Origin: CAVVMA01 sp963788205
GTDB taxonomy: Bacteria; Desulfobacterota; Binatia; Binatales; Binataceae
DNA length: 64,000 nucleotides
Direction of reading: 5' to 3'
Assembly: GCA_963788205.1 (NCBI GenBank)
Contig: CAWBGG010000002.1
Span: 1,178,001 to 1,242,000 of the forward strand
Below, one piece after another: positions 15,794-22,783 of the stretch. The notes beneath the pieces were generated by a model, which did not search any database, had not been told where the DNA came from, and saw only the letters and a program-made list of their open reading frames with translations. A program made the position numbers and the translations under genes. How positions within the stretch are numbered: the stretch's first letter is position 1; every line of letters begins with the position of its first letter.

Positions 15794-16592
15794 CTATGCG
15801 TCGCGCAGGGCGAAGCGAATCGGCACCAGCACCCAACTCGCAGTACTGGCGCCGTCGCGACGCGCCGGCACGAAGCGCCATCGCGTGCGCACCGTGTCGG
15901 CGGCGGCGCGATCCAGCGCGTCGAAGCCGGAGGATTGCGCGACTTCGACGCGCGCGACCGAGCCGTCGGCCTCGACCAGCACGCGAAGCAGAACGGTGCC
16001 TTCTTGATTGTCGCGCCGGGCGCGTTCGGGATACGCGGGCGCGGGATTTTCGCCATAGAGCGCGTGAGCTCCCGGAACCGCCGCCGCCGGAACCTAACCC
16101 CCTGACCCCCTTCCCGAAATCCGGGAAGGGGGAATCGGTGACTGCCGCTCCCCGAGCGACCCTCGTGCTCGATCCCCCGTCGAGCGCAGAAGACGGAAGC
16201 GGACGAGATCCCGAAGCCAATGGCACAGGTTCCCCCTTCCCGGATTTCGGGAAGGGGGTCAGGGGGTTAGGTCTTTCCGGCGACCGGCGCGACGCCGATC
16301 CTGCTCCCGAATGTTTTACCAATTTGCGCGCCACGGCCGGCGTCTCGCCGGCCTTCGACGTAGCGGCGCGGTTGCCGAGCCCGCTCGCACTGGCGCCGCC
16401 GAGCGCGCCGGAATTCTCGACCAGGTACGCGAGCACATAGTACGACGGCCGGCGCGACATCGACGCCGGCAGCGCGAAGATCACCGCGACGACCAGCAGA
16501 TGCGCGAGCGCCGACGCCGCCGCGGGCGCGATCGGTATTCGCCGGCGCGGCGCCGCAGCTACGGGCTCATATGTGATGAGGCTAGCTTCCAA
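15794..16592 (-). pseudogene. TonB-family energy transducer with an inserted palindromic repeat and one frameshift
   Basis: From a TTG start at 16592 the protein has a cytoplasmic N-terminus and one membrane segment (LAHLLVVAVIFALPASM, about residues 29-45). A variable region follows and contains the translated dispersed repeat at about 16094-16280 (NPLTPFPKSGKGE and SPFPDFGKGVRG). In the next frame comes the TonB C-terminal domain (NPAPAYPERARR, GTVLLRVLVEADGSV, SSGFDALDRAA, WVLVPIRFALRD), with its stop at 15794-15796. One extra base near 16060-16095, in a GGCGGCGG run, separates the frames; correcting it gives about 265 aa. TonB transduces proton-motive force to outer-membrane receptors. 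The cobalamin riboswitch upstream suggests a role in vitamin B12 uptake. No exbB, exbD or receptor gene is adjacent. Confidence 0.75.
16094..16280. repeat. dispersed palindromic repeat pair (copies 6a/6b) inside the TonB-family coding region
   Basis: Two inverted copies of the element face each other. CCTAACCCCCTGACCCCC with CCCTTCCCGaaatCCGGGAAGGG lies at the left, and CCCCCTTCCCGGATTTCGGGAAGG with GTCAGGGGGTTAGG at the right. They flank about 90 unrelated bases. The element stays open in the frame of the N-terminal half of the gene and adds proline/glycine-rich residues to the protein. Confidence 0.8.
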
Positions 16593-16714
16593 GTTTCCCG
16601 GCCGCCTTCAGAGACAGGCTGGGCGGCGGCCAGGATGACCGGTCCAATCGTCAGGAACTACGCGACCGGTCGCATCTCCTGGAGCCTCCCTCGCCCGCGA
16701 AGTTCATCGGCTCC

Positions 16715-16830
16715 GATGATTCACCCGGTGATCTGGCTTGGAGCGAACGAGGCTCCATACAGTTGCGGGGCAGCGCCGGCCTCTCACCGGCTTTCCCGAA
16801 CGAATCGCCCCTCACATTACGCGCGCGAGT
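16715..16830 (-). promoter_or_regulatory. cobalamin riboswitch upstream of the TonB-family gene
   Basis: On the minus strand the sequence reads GGGAAAGCCGGTGAGAGGCC, then GGCGCTGCCCCGCAACTGTA (about 16800 to 16760), and then AAGCCAGATCACCGGG (about 16739 to 16723). These are the conserved core pieces of AdoCbl riboswitches: the GGGAA-CCGGTG-CCGG stem, the B12 box GCTGCCCCGCAACTGTA, and the AAGCCAG-A-A-CC segment. The outer boundaries are approximate. It lies about 120 bases before the TTG start of the TonB-family gene and reads in the same direction. It should lower expression when coenzyme B12 is plentiful. Confidence 0.85.
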
Positions 16831-17096
16831 GGCCAAGTCAAGCGGACGCAGTCCCGCGTCGAGCGCGGCGACGCGGCCAGCAATTCTTCTTCGTGTAGCG
16901 CCGCTCTCTTCGTGGCGCCGGCCCTCGTAGCGCCGGAATAGCTCGAACGCTGCGGCCGGCGATTTGTCTCTACCCACTTTCGTATGGTTCATCAGTAGAG
17001 TAGCGTGAGGCGTCGGCGATGCTGAGTAATATGAAGTGTTACAGTAATATTACGACTATGTATCGCAATGCTTACAGGGCTATTGGGGAGATCTGA
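16831..17096. other. intergenic region between the riboswitch and the OmpA-like lipoprotein
   Basis: No gene is supported here. It should hold the promoter of the riboswitch transcript (minus strand) and that of the OmpA-like gene (plus strand). The stretch 16990-17090 is clearly more AT-rich than the surroundings (gtaatattacgactatg, ttacagggctattggggag), which suits a promoter for the lipoprotein gene. Confidence 0.4.
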
Positions 17097-17813
17097 ATGA
17101 AGAGCGCCAGTGGATTCCGGTTTGCGGCGAACCTCACGACTATCGCGATGCTGTTCCTCATCGTCGCCGTTGCGGGATGCGCTAATCAGCCGCCGCGTAG
17201 TTATGGCGCATGCGCCATGGGTGGCGCGTTGCTCGGAACAGCGGCCGGCGCGGGAGCCGGCCTGGCAATTGAGTATAACGACCACAGCCATCCGTCGGAT
17301 GCCAATAGGGCTGCGGCGGGAGGCGGCGGGGCCGCGATTGGAGCCGTAATAGGCTTGGTGCTGGGCCACGAACTCTGCGATCCGATCATACCACCTCCGC
17401 CCGCGCCGCAACCGATGGCGACGCCGGCGCCGGTGACCGCTCAAGCTCCTCCTCCGCCGCCGGCTCCGGAGCGGCATCGGATAGTCCTTCGCGGCGTGCA
17501 CTTCGCATTCAACAAGTACAACATTCGTCCCGAGGATGAAGCCGTCCTCGATGAGGCGGTGGAAAGTCTCAAGGACAATCCGGACGTTGCAGTCAACGTG
17601 AATGGCTATTGCGACGCCGTCGGCAGCGATGAATACAACCTGAAACTTTCACAGGAACGGGCCGAGGCCGTGGTGCAATACCTGTCCGAGCACGGTGTAG
17701 CGGCCTCCCGGCTGACGGCTCATGGCTACGGCAAGACAAACTTCGTGGCCACGAACGACAACGCAGAGGGCCGCGCCCAGAACCGGCGGGATGAACTGGT
17801 ACCGCGTGAGTAG
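17097..17813 (+). CDS. OmpA-family peptidoglycan-binding lipoprotein (238 aa)
   Basis: A lipoprotein signal peptide ends in the lipobox VAGC, with Cys28 as the lipidation site. Residues 38-95 contain two glycine-rich segments (GALLGTAAGAGAGLAI and GAAIGAVIGLVLG) like the glycine-zipper of OmpA-like lipoproteins. A proline-rich linker follows. Residues 130-238 form the OmpA C-terminal domain, with VHFAFNKYNIRPEDEAVLDE, GYCDAVGSDEYNLKLSQERA and the ending AEGRAQNRRDEL, where the arginines bind diaminopimelate of peptidoglycan. It tethers outer membrane to cell wall (Pal-like). It starts at ATG 17097 after gggagatctga. It stands alone, with no tol genes nearby. Confidence 0.88.
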   Translation: MKSASGFRFAANLTTIAMLFLIVAVAGCANQPPRSYGACAMGGALLGTAAGAGAGLAIEYNDHSHPSDANRAAAGGGGAAIGAVIGLVLGHELCDPIIPPPPAPQPMATPAPVTAQAPPPPPAPERHRIVLRGVHFAFNKYNIRPEDEAVLDEAVESLKDNPDVAVNVNGYCDAVGSDEYNLKLSQERAEAVVQYLSEHGVAASRLTAHGYGKTNFVATNDNAEGRAQNRRDELVPRE

Positions 17814-17975
17814 CCGCCTGGGCAGGGGAATCTTCGCTCGCCACCGGTCATCCTGAGCCTCAAGCGAAGGATCAGCGCCGAGCAATTTGTTCGAACTGGC
17901 GCGCTTCCCTGCGATGACAAATGGATGTACAAGTATACATACGTATTGGGTCGCTGAGGCCGAAGGGAAACCGGA

Positions 17976-18287
17976 ATGAAGGTTGCCGATCTTGAGTGGG
18001 ACGAGGGCAACCGGGCTAAGTGCCGAAAGCATGGCGTCGCCCTGGCCGCGATCGAGCAAATGTTCCGCAGGCCGATCGCGGTTTTCCCGGACCCAACTCA
18101 CTCTCGGCAGGAGGAACGTTTCAAGGCGATTGGCAAAGGAGACGATGGGCGCAGCATCTTCGTGGTGTTCACACTGCGCACGCGTAAAGGCCAGACGTTT
18201 ATCCGTCCGATCAGCGCCAGATACATGCACAAAAAGGAGATTGATCACTATGAAAAGGAAGCTGCCGCGGTTCAAGACCGACGGTGA
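17976..18287 (+). CDS. brnT: BrnT family ribonuclease toxin (103 aa)
   Basis: A type II toxin of the RelE-like BrnT family, which cleaves RNA when not bound by BrnA. Landmarks are the opening LEWDEGNRAKCRKHGVALA, the central DPTHSRQEERFKAIGKGDDGR, the strand IFVVFTLRTRKGQTFIRPIS and ARYMHKKEIDHYE at the end. The length is typical (90-105 aa). The last 38 bases overlap the start of brnA, which gives translational coupling. It starts at ATG 17976. About 45 bases upstream there is an AT-rich stretch (caagtatacatacgtat) that could be the promoter and operator. Autoregulation by the BrnTA complex is the family norm. Confidence 0.88.
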   Translation: MKVADLEWDEGNRAKCRKHGVALAAIEQMFRRPIAVFPDPTHSRQEERFKAIGKGDDGRSIFVVFTLRTRKGQTFIRPISARYMHKKEIDHYEKEAAAVQDRR

Positions 18288-18558
18288 GGCTGAGGAATTT
18301 GTCGCGACCGCCGACCTCAGCGACTACGACCTTTCCGGCATGCGAATGATGCGCTTCGAGTTTCAGCCCAAGGGTGAACGGGTGAACATGCGTTTGCCTA
18401 GAATGCTCCTTGATGCGGTCAAGGCATCGGCCAAAAAAGCCGGCGTACCTTATCAGCGTTTCATCCGCCACGCGCTCGAGGGCGCGGTACTTCAGGGAAG
18501 GGCCCGCAAGCACACAGGGGCCAAACCGCCCGCCAGACGGACTGGGGCAGCGGGTTGA
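18250..18558 (+). CDS. brnA: BrnA family antitoxin (102 aa)
   Basis: Partner antitoxin of the preceding BrnT. The first half holds the toxin-binding segment (KLPRFKTDGEAEEFVATADL, SDYDLSGMRMMRFEF). The second half holds a ribbon-helix-helix-like DNA-binding part, VNMRLPRMLLDAVKASAKK, then AGVPYQRFIRHALEGAV. The start ATG at 18250 has a strong ribosome site inside brnT (aaaaaggagattgatcact). The toxin-first order and the overlap are typical of brnTA. It neutralises BrnT and represses its own promoter. Confidence 0.85.
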   Translation: MKRKLPRFKTDGEAEEFVATADLSDYDLSGMRMMRFEFQPKGERVNMRLPRMLLDAVKASAKKAGVPYQRFIRHALEGAVLQGRARKHTGAKPPARRTGAAG

Positions 18559-18580
18559 CATTCGCCCCGGCGGCCTTTCT

Positions 18581-19288
18581 TCAGTGCCTCGAAAGGAGCT
18601 GCAGCATGCCCGACGTGATGGCGACAGCTGCCCCCCCGATCTGCATCAAATTCGCAATCTTAACGATGAGACCCCAATACCTTTCACCAGCGTCTTTGGC
18701 TTCCACTGGATGAAAAATGACCGAACCCACTGCTGCCTCTACCTCCCCTCTTATTGGCTCCGCGCCGAAAAGGCGATAGTCCCTAAGAGCCTGAGAAATC
18801 CGCAACAAGTGACGAAGAACGTAGTCCCGTACAGCCGGACTGATAGCTGACGCTTTGACTTCCTCGATCAGGCCGTCGATTTCCTTAAACAAGCGCATGA
18901 TCTCTTCGTCTACGAGCTCAGGTTCGCGAGACTGGCGCGACAGCATGACTCCACACAACCGGAGGTTTTCAAGAGCCACCGGGCTGATCTGACCCGTGAA
19001 TCCTGACAAGTGTCCAGGCAGAGAAAGATTGGCGAGGGCAATTTCCACTTTAGGGAGCCACTCCAGGAAATGATTCGCGTCGTCGTCTCCCGAGGCCAGA
19101 ACCTGTTCCTTTGCACGTTGAGCCAGGTCCGCCATGCGCGCGATCCGGTCAAACAATAGAAGGCTGTCGTTCGGAGAAACCTCCAGGGCGCTAGCGAGTG
19201 CCTGACGGCAAGGATTCATCGTGGGCATGGCCGCGAGCTTGGACAAGACCTCGTGCAGCCTACTGGCAGGGTTGTTGGGCTTTTTCAT
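18581..19288 (-). CDS. hypothetical protein with a C-terminal membrane segment (235 aa)
   Basis: I do not recognise a family. The protein is mostly helical and charged. It begins MKKPNNPASRLHEVLSKLAA and has a middle region with VDEEIMRLFKEIDGLIEEVK. It ends with a hydrophobic segment (LIVKIANLMQIGGAAVAITS) that could anchor it in the membrane. The frame is open upstream to 19684, but that part is not protein-like and overlaps the TetR gene, so ATG 19288 is chosen. Codon use is less GC-biased than in its neighbours, and it sits beside a toxin-antitoxin pair, so it may be part of a small acquired block. It is convergent with brnTA. Confidence 0.5.
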   Translation of the reverse strand: MKKPNNPASRLHEVLSKLAAMPTMNPCRQALASALEVSPNDSLLLFDRIARMADLAQRAKEQVLASGDDDANHFLEWLPKVEIALANLSLPGHLSGFTGQISPVALENLRLCGVMLSRQSREPELVDEEIMRLFKEIDGLIEEVKASAISPAVRDYVLRHLLRISQALRDYRLFGAEPIRGEVEAAVGSVIFHPVEAKDAGERYWGLIVKIANLMQIGGAAVAITSGMLQLLSRH

Positions 19289-19557
19289 CCTGCGACCTTG
19301 TGGCGCAAATTCAACCATTCCTTCTCGATCTACTTGAAGTTTGCGGCCTAAACCAAACGTGCGTCCCCACCAAAAGACCGATGGGGAAAGATCTGGACCG
19401 GCACCGTAAGGCACTATAGCAAATCGTTTTCGCTCAGCGCAGCGGCGGTAGGCGCTAAACGAACGGTTTCCCACAGGGTGCGAAATTAACGTAAGCCAGA
19501 AGGGAGGGCGGAAGCCCTCTGTCTCGTGATTGACATCATCGTGCGGCAGCGCTATGA

Positions 19558-19592
19558 ACCTGAATTCAGAAACTGAACCTTGATTCAGTTCC
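19558..19592. promoter_or_regulatory. candidate operator of the TetR regulator
   Basis: Just before the regulator gene lie two TGAA-TTCA dyads: CTGAATTCAG (a perfect 10-base palindrome) and TGAACCTTGATTCA. Spaced TGAAT/ATTCA dyads are bound by several TetR-type regulators of fatty acid metabolism. Position and symmetry suggest autoregulation. This is an inference. Confidence 0.45.
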
Positions 19593-19597
19593 ATTTG

Positions 19598-20368
19598 ATG
19601 AGCATCCACGAGCGGCATTTGCGTGAGCGTTCCGCGCGGCGGGAGGCGATCCTGGGCGCGGCCGCCAAGGTGTTTGCCGCGCATGGGCTGGAAGGCGCTA
19701 CGATCGAGATGGTCGCACGTGAGGCTGAAGTTGCGGTCGGCACCATCTATCTCTACTTCGTCTCGCGCGACGATCTCTATTTGAGCCTGATCACCGAGCG
19801 CATTGGTGGATTGCGCGCGCGCTATCTGGAAATCAAGGCGCGCGGGCTCGATCCGCTGGCCGAGCTGCGCGCGATGACGGCCGCTTATCTGGGCTATCTG
19901 CGCGAGTCGCGCGGGCTCTTTTTGACCCAGCTATCGGTCGCGCAGAGCCAGCTTTTGAAGCAACTCAAGCGCAAGGCCGAGATCGATCACTTTGCGCGGT
20001 TGATGGCGCTCAGCCGGGAAGTGTTCGGGCTGTGGGAAGGCTCGGTGGGCCGGGTTTGCGATCACGCCCGGTCGGACATGAATCGCTCACCGGCCCAAAC
20101 TGCCGCGATTCTTTGGGCGGCTCTGAACGGCGCCTTCCTTCTCACCGGCGACCCTGAGGCGTTTCGCGACGTGACCGGGCTGGACTCGGCCGACTTTGTC
20201 GAGCGCACGTTCGACGCGCAGCTCGCCTCGGCCGGCATCCGGATTGGCACGCATAGTGACCGAGCTAATCATGTCCGGAATGGCCGCGCGCCTCGTAACG
20301 GGGCCGCGAAAAGCGTCAAGCACAGAGAGAGGCAAAAGGATCAGACGGCTTCGCCGGTTACGGCCTGA
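19598..20368 (+). CDS. TetR/AcrR family transcriptional regulator (256 aa)
   Basis: The N-terminal helix-turn-helix domain is clear: RREAILGAAAKVFAAHG, LEGATIEMVAREAEVAVGTI and YLYFVSRDDLYLSLI at residues 14-63. The rest is the helical ligand-binding domain. A 35-residue basic tail (NGRAPRNGAAKSVKHRERQK) is longer than usual. ATG 19598 (MSIHERHL) is preferred over the upstream 19580. It precedes an LLM-type monooxygenase and a hydrolase on the same strand, 35 bases apart, so it probably controls this small operon and itself. The ligand is likely a substrate or product of those enzymes. Confidence 0.85.
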   Translation: MSIHERHLRERSARREAILGAAAKVFAAHGLEGATIEMVAREAEVAVGTIYLYFVSRDDLYLSLITERIGGLRARYLEIKARGLDPLAELRAMTAAYLGYLRESRGLFLTQLSVAQSQLLKQLKRKAEIDHFARLMALSREVFGLWEGSVGRVCDHARSDMNRSPAQTAAILWAALNGAFLLTGDPEAFRDVTGLDSADFVERTFDAQLASAGIRIGTHSDRANHVRNGRAPRNGAAKSVKHRERQKDQTASPVTA

Positions 20369-20403
20369 ATCGGTTAGCCGCCGCGGACGCAAGGAGAACG
20401 CTT

Positions 20404-21702
20404 ATGAAATTCACATGGTTTCACCTGATGCCGTATCGGTTCCTGCCGGCGGACTTCAAGGAAAAATATCGCAGCGTGTGGGTGGATATCCCGCGCAATC
20501 TTTACGATCCCAAGCTGGGGCACAAGCTGTACAACGACTATCTGGATCAGCTCGAATTCGCCGACCAGATGGGCTTCGACGGCGTGGGGATTAACGAGCA
20601 TCACCAGAACGCCTACGGCATGATGCCCTCGCCCAACCTGATGGCGGCGGCGCTGACGCGGCGCACGCGCAACGCCAATATCGTGGTGCTGGGCAACTCG
20701 ATCGCGCTGTACAATCCGCCGATCCGGGTGGCCGAGGAATTCGCGATGCTCGACGTGATGAGCGGCGGGCGGCTGGTGGCCGGCTTTCCGGTGGGGACCT
20801 CGATGGACACCAACTTCTGCTATGGCGTGATTCCGGCCGAGATCCGTCCGCGCTACTATGAGGCGCATGACTTGATCATAAAGTCGTGGAAAGAGGAAGA
20901 GGCGTTCGCCTTCAACGGCAAGTACACCAAGCTGCGTTACGTGAATTTGTGGCCCAAGCCGATCCAGCAGCCTCATCCGCCGATCTGGATTCCCGGCGGC
21001 GGCTCGGTCGAGACCTGGGACTTTTGCGCCGATCACGACTACCAGTACAGCTTTCTGTCATTTTTCGGCTACCTCCAGGGCAAGAAGGTCGCCGACGGCT
21101 ACTGGAACGTGATGGCGAAGAAGGGCAAGGAGCTCAATCCCTACAGCATGGGCTTTGCGCAAGTGGTGGCGGTGGCCGAGACCGACGAGCAGGCCGAACG
21201 CGATTACGCCCCGCACATGGATTACTTCTATAACCGTTGCCTGCACATCTATAACGGCTTCGCCGACGCGCCCGGCTACCGCACGGTCAAGACGATCAAG
21301 GCGGGAATGCTCGCCCAGGTCGGCAGAGAGGCGGCGCTGCGGCGCGAGGGCCTTACCTGGAAGAACTTCATCGACGAGGGCTACGTGATCGCCGGCTCGC
21401 CGGCCACGGTGCGCCAGCGTCTGCGCGAAGCGATGGAGCATCTGCGCTGCGGCCATCTGATGATCCTCCTGCAGATCGGCTCGATGCCGCCCGAACTGGT
21501 GCTCAAGTCCACCGAGCTGTTCGCGCGCGAGGTGATGCCGCACATGCGCGACCTGTGGAAGGACTATCAGGACAAATGGTCGCCGAAACGGATGCCGGAT
21601 AGCGAGCGCGTGATGCCGGCGGCGCTGGCGCTCGGCGACGGCAAGGCCAACGGTGCGGCGCGCGCGGCCGGCACGGTATCGGAGGCGCGGGCAGGCAAAT
21701 GA
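20404..21702 (+). CDS. LLM class flavin-dependent oxidoreductase (432 aa)
   Basis: A bacterial-luciferase-like monooxygenase that uses reduced FMN (or F420) to oxidise an organic substrate. The TIM-barrel landmarks are FADQMGFDGVGINEHHQNAYG (residues 49-69), NIVVLGNSIALYNPPIRVAE, the catalytic-loop SGGRLVAGFPVGTSMD and GSPATVRQRLREAMEHL near the end. The EHH motif and the P-NPPIRVAEE stretch put it in the alkanal monooxygenase-like group. The ribosome site is strong (caaggagaacgctt-ATG). The stop overlaps the ATG of the next hydrolase by four bases (ATGA), so the two are translated together and probably act in sequence on one substrate. Confidence 0.88.
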   Translation: MKFTWFHLMPYRFLPADFKEKYRSVWVDIPRNLYDPKLGHKLYNDYLDQLEFADQMGFDGVGINEHHQNAYGMMPSPNLMAAALTRRTRNANIVVLGNSIALYNPPIRVAEEFAMLDVMSGGRLVAGFPVGTSMDTNFCYGVIPAEIRPRYYEAHDLIIKSWKEEEAFAFNGKYTKLRYVNLWPKPIQQPHPPIWIPGGGSVETWDFCADHDYQYSFLSFFGYLQGKKVADGYWNVMAKKGKELNPYSMGFAQVVAVAETDEQAERDYAPHMDYFYNRCLHIYNGFADAPGYRTVKTIKAGMLAQVGREAALRREGLTWKNFIDEGYVIAGSPATVRQRLREAMEHLRCGHLMILLQIGSMPPELVLKSTELFAREVMPHMRDLWKDYQDKWSPKRMPDSERVMPAALALGDGKANGAARAAGTVSEARAGK

Positions 21703-22478
21703 TCACCACGCACGAACTTCGCGACGGAAAATTCTCGCTCGAGATGCAGGTGCACGGCAGCGGTGAGCCGCTGCTGTTCTTGCACGGCGCCGGCGGCTTC
21801 ACCGGCTTCGACTCGTTCCTCGAAGACCTCGGACGCAAGTTCAAGGTGGTCGCGCCGCATTTCCCCGGCTACGGCGCGTCGACTGGCGCCGAGCATATCG
21901 ACGACATCTTCGACGCGGTGCTGATCCTGAACGAGTTGATGGACTCGATGGGAATTCATTCGGCGCACGTGGTGGGCCATTCGATGGGCGGGATGATGGC
22001 GGCGGAACTCGCCGCCTTTGACCCCCATCGCGTGAAGAAACTCGTGCTGGCGTCGCCGGCAGGCTTCTGGCTGGATCAACATCCGATTCCGGACTTCTTT
22101 GCCGCGCAACTCGACGAGATCGGGCCGCTGCTGTTTCACGATCCGAACTCGGCCGCGGCGAAATTGATGACCACGATCCCGGCGGACTTCTCGGTGCTGG
22201 AGGCGATGTACGTCGAGCGCGTCAAACGTCTCGCCACCGCCAGCAAGTTCCTGTGGCCGATTCCCGATCGCGGGCTCGGCAAACGCGCCTACCGGATCAG
22301 CGCGCCAACGCTGATCCTGTGGGGCGAATCCGATCGGCTGATTCCGCCCGCGTATGCCAAAGAGTTCCTAAGCCATATCAAGGGCTCGCGCTTGCATACG
22401 ATCAAGGAAGCGGGCCACATGATGATGTACGAGCGGCCCGACGCGTTCGTCAAAGCAGTGACGGACTTCCTGAGTTGA
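21699..22478 (+). CDS. alpha/beta fold hydrolase of the LLM operon (259 aa)
   Basis: A serine hydrolase with the triad Ser95 (VVGHSMGG), an aspartate in LILWGESDRLIPP and a histidine in IKEAGHMMMYE. The oxyanion motif is FLHGAGGFTG at residues 27-36. It overlaps the upstream LLM monooxygenase by 4 bases. A monooxygenase followed by a hydrolase could make a Baeyer-Villiger-like ester and hydrolyse it, or oxidise and then cleave a ring (meta-cleavage hydrolase type). Both are inferences from context. The length and all motifs are intact. Confidence 0.87.
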   Translation: MITTHELRDGKFSLEMQVHGSGEPLLFLHGAGGFTGFDSFLEDLGRKFKVVAPHFPGYGASTGAEHIDDIFDAVLILNELMDSMGIHSAHVVGHSMGGMMAAELAAFDPHRVKKLVLASPAGFWLDQHPIPDFFAAQLDEIGPLLFHDPNSAAAKLMTTIPADFSVLEAMYVERVKRLATASKFLWPIPDRGLGKRAYRISAPTLILWGESDRLIPPAYAKEFLSHIKGSRLHTIKEAGHMMMYERPDAFVKAVTDFLS

Positions 22479-22568
22479 GGGGAGGAACCTCTCCCCTCCG
22501 AAATGGAGAGGGGGAGTTCGTGCCGAATCCGGTCCCCTTCCCGTGTCGGGAACAGGCGCGCGGCTAAG
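22477..22568. repeat. dispersed palindromic repeat, copy 7
   Basis: Follows the hydrolase stop codon: GGAACCTCTCCCCTCCG, GGAGAGGGGGAG and CCCCTTCCCGtgtCGGGAA. The remaining bases up to 22783 hold no gene and should contain the promoter of the sensor kinase; I see no clear promoter motif. Confidence 0.65.
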
Positions 22569-22783
22569 GAATTCCCGCAAACCGGCGGCGTTGCGCAGGC
22601 GGCCACCGCGGTGTTGCATCATCGCTACACTGCCGGTCTCGCAACGGCGCGTGCGCCGGCTGATGCCCTTTTGGCACACTTAACCGTGCCAGGGTCTTGC
22701 CTGCCCTCCACCGATTGGACCCTACCTTCAGGCATTGTATTTGCTCACTTGGCAGGATCGTCTGCGGAGGGGTGGGATAGCCG

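Noticed and set aside
16651..16992. Open frame of 113 codons on the minus strand before the TonB-family gene
   Set aside because: It runs through the cobalamin riboswitch core, has arginine-rich shadow composition and no family features.
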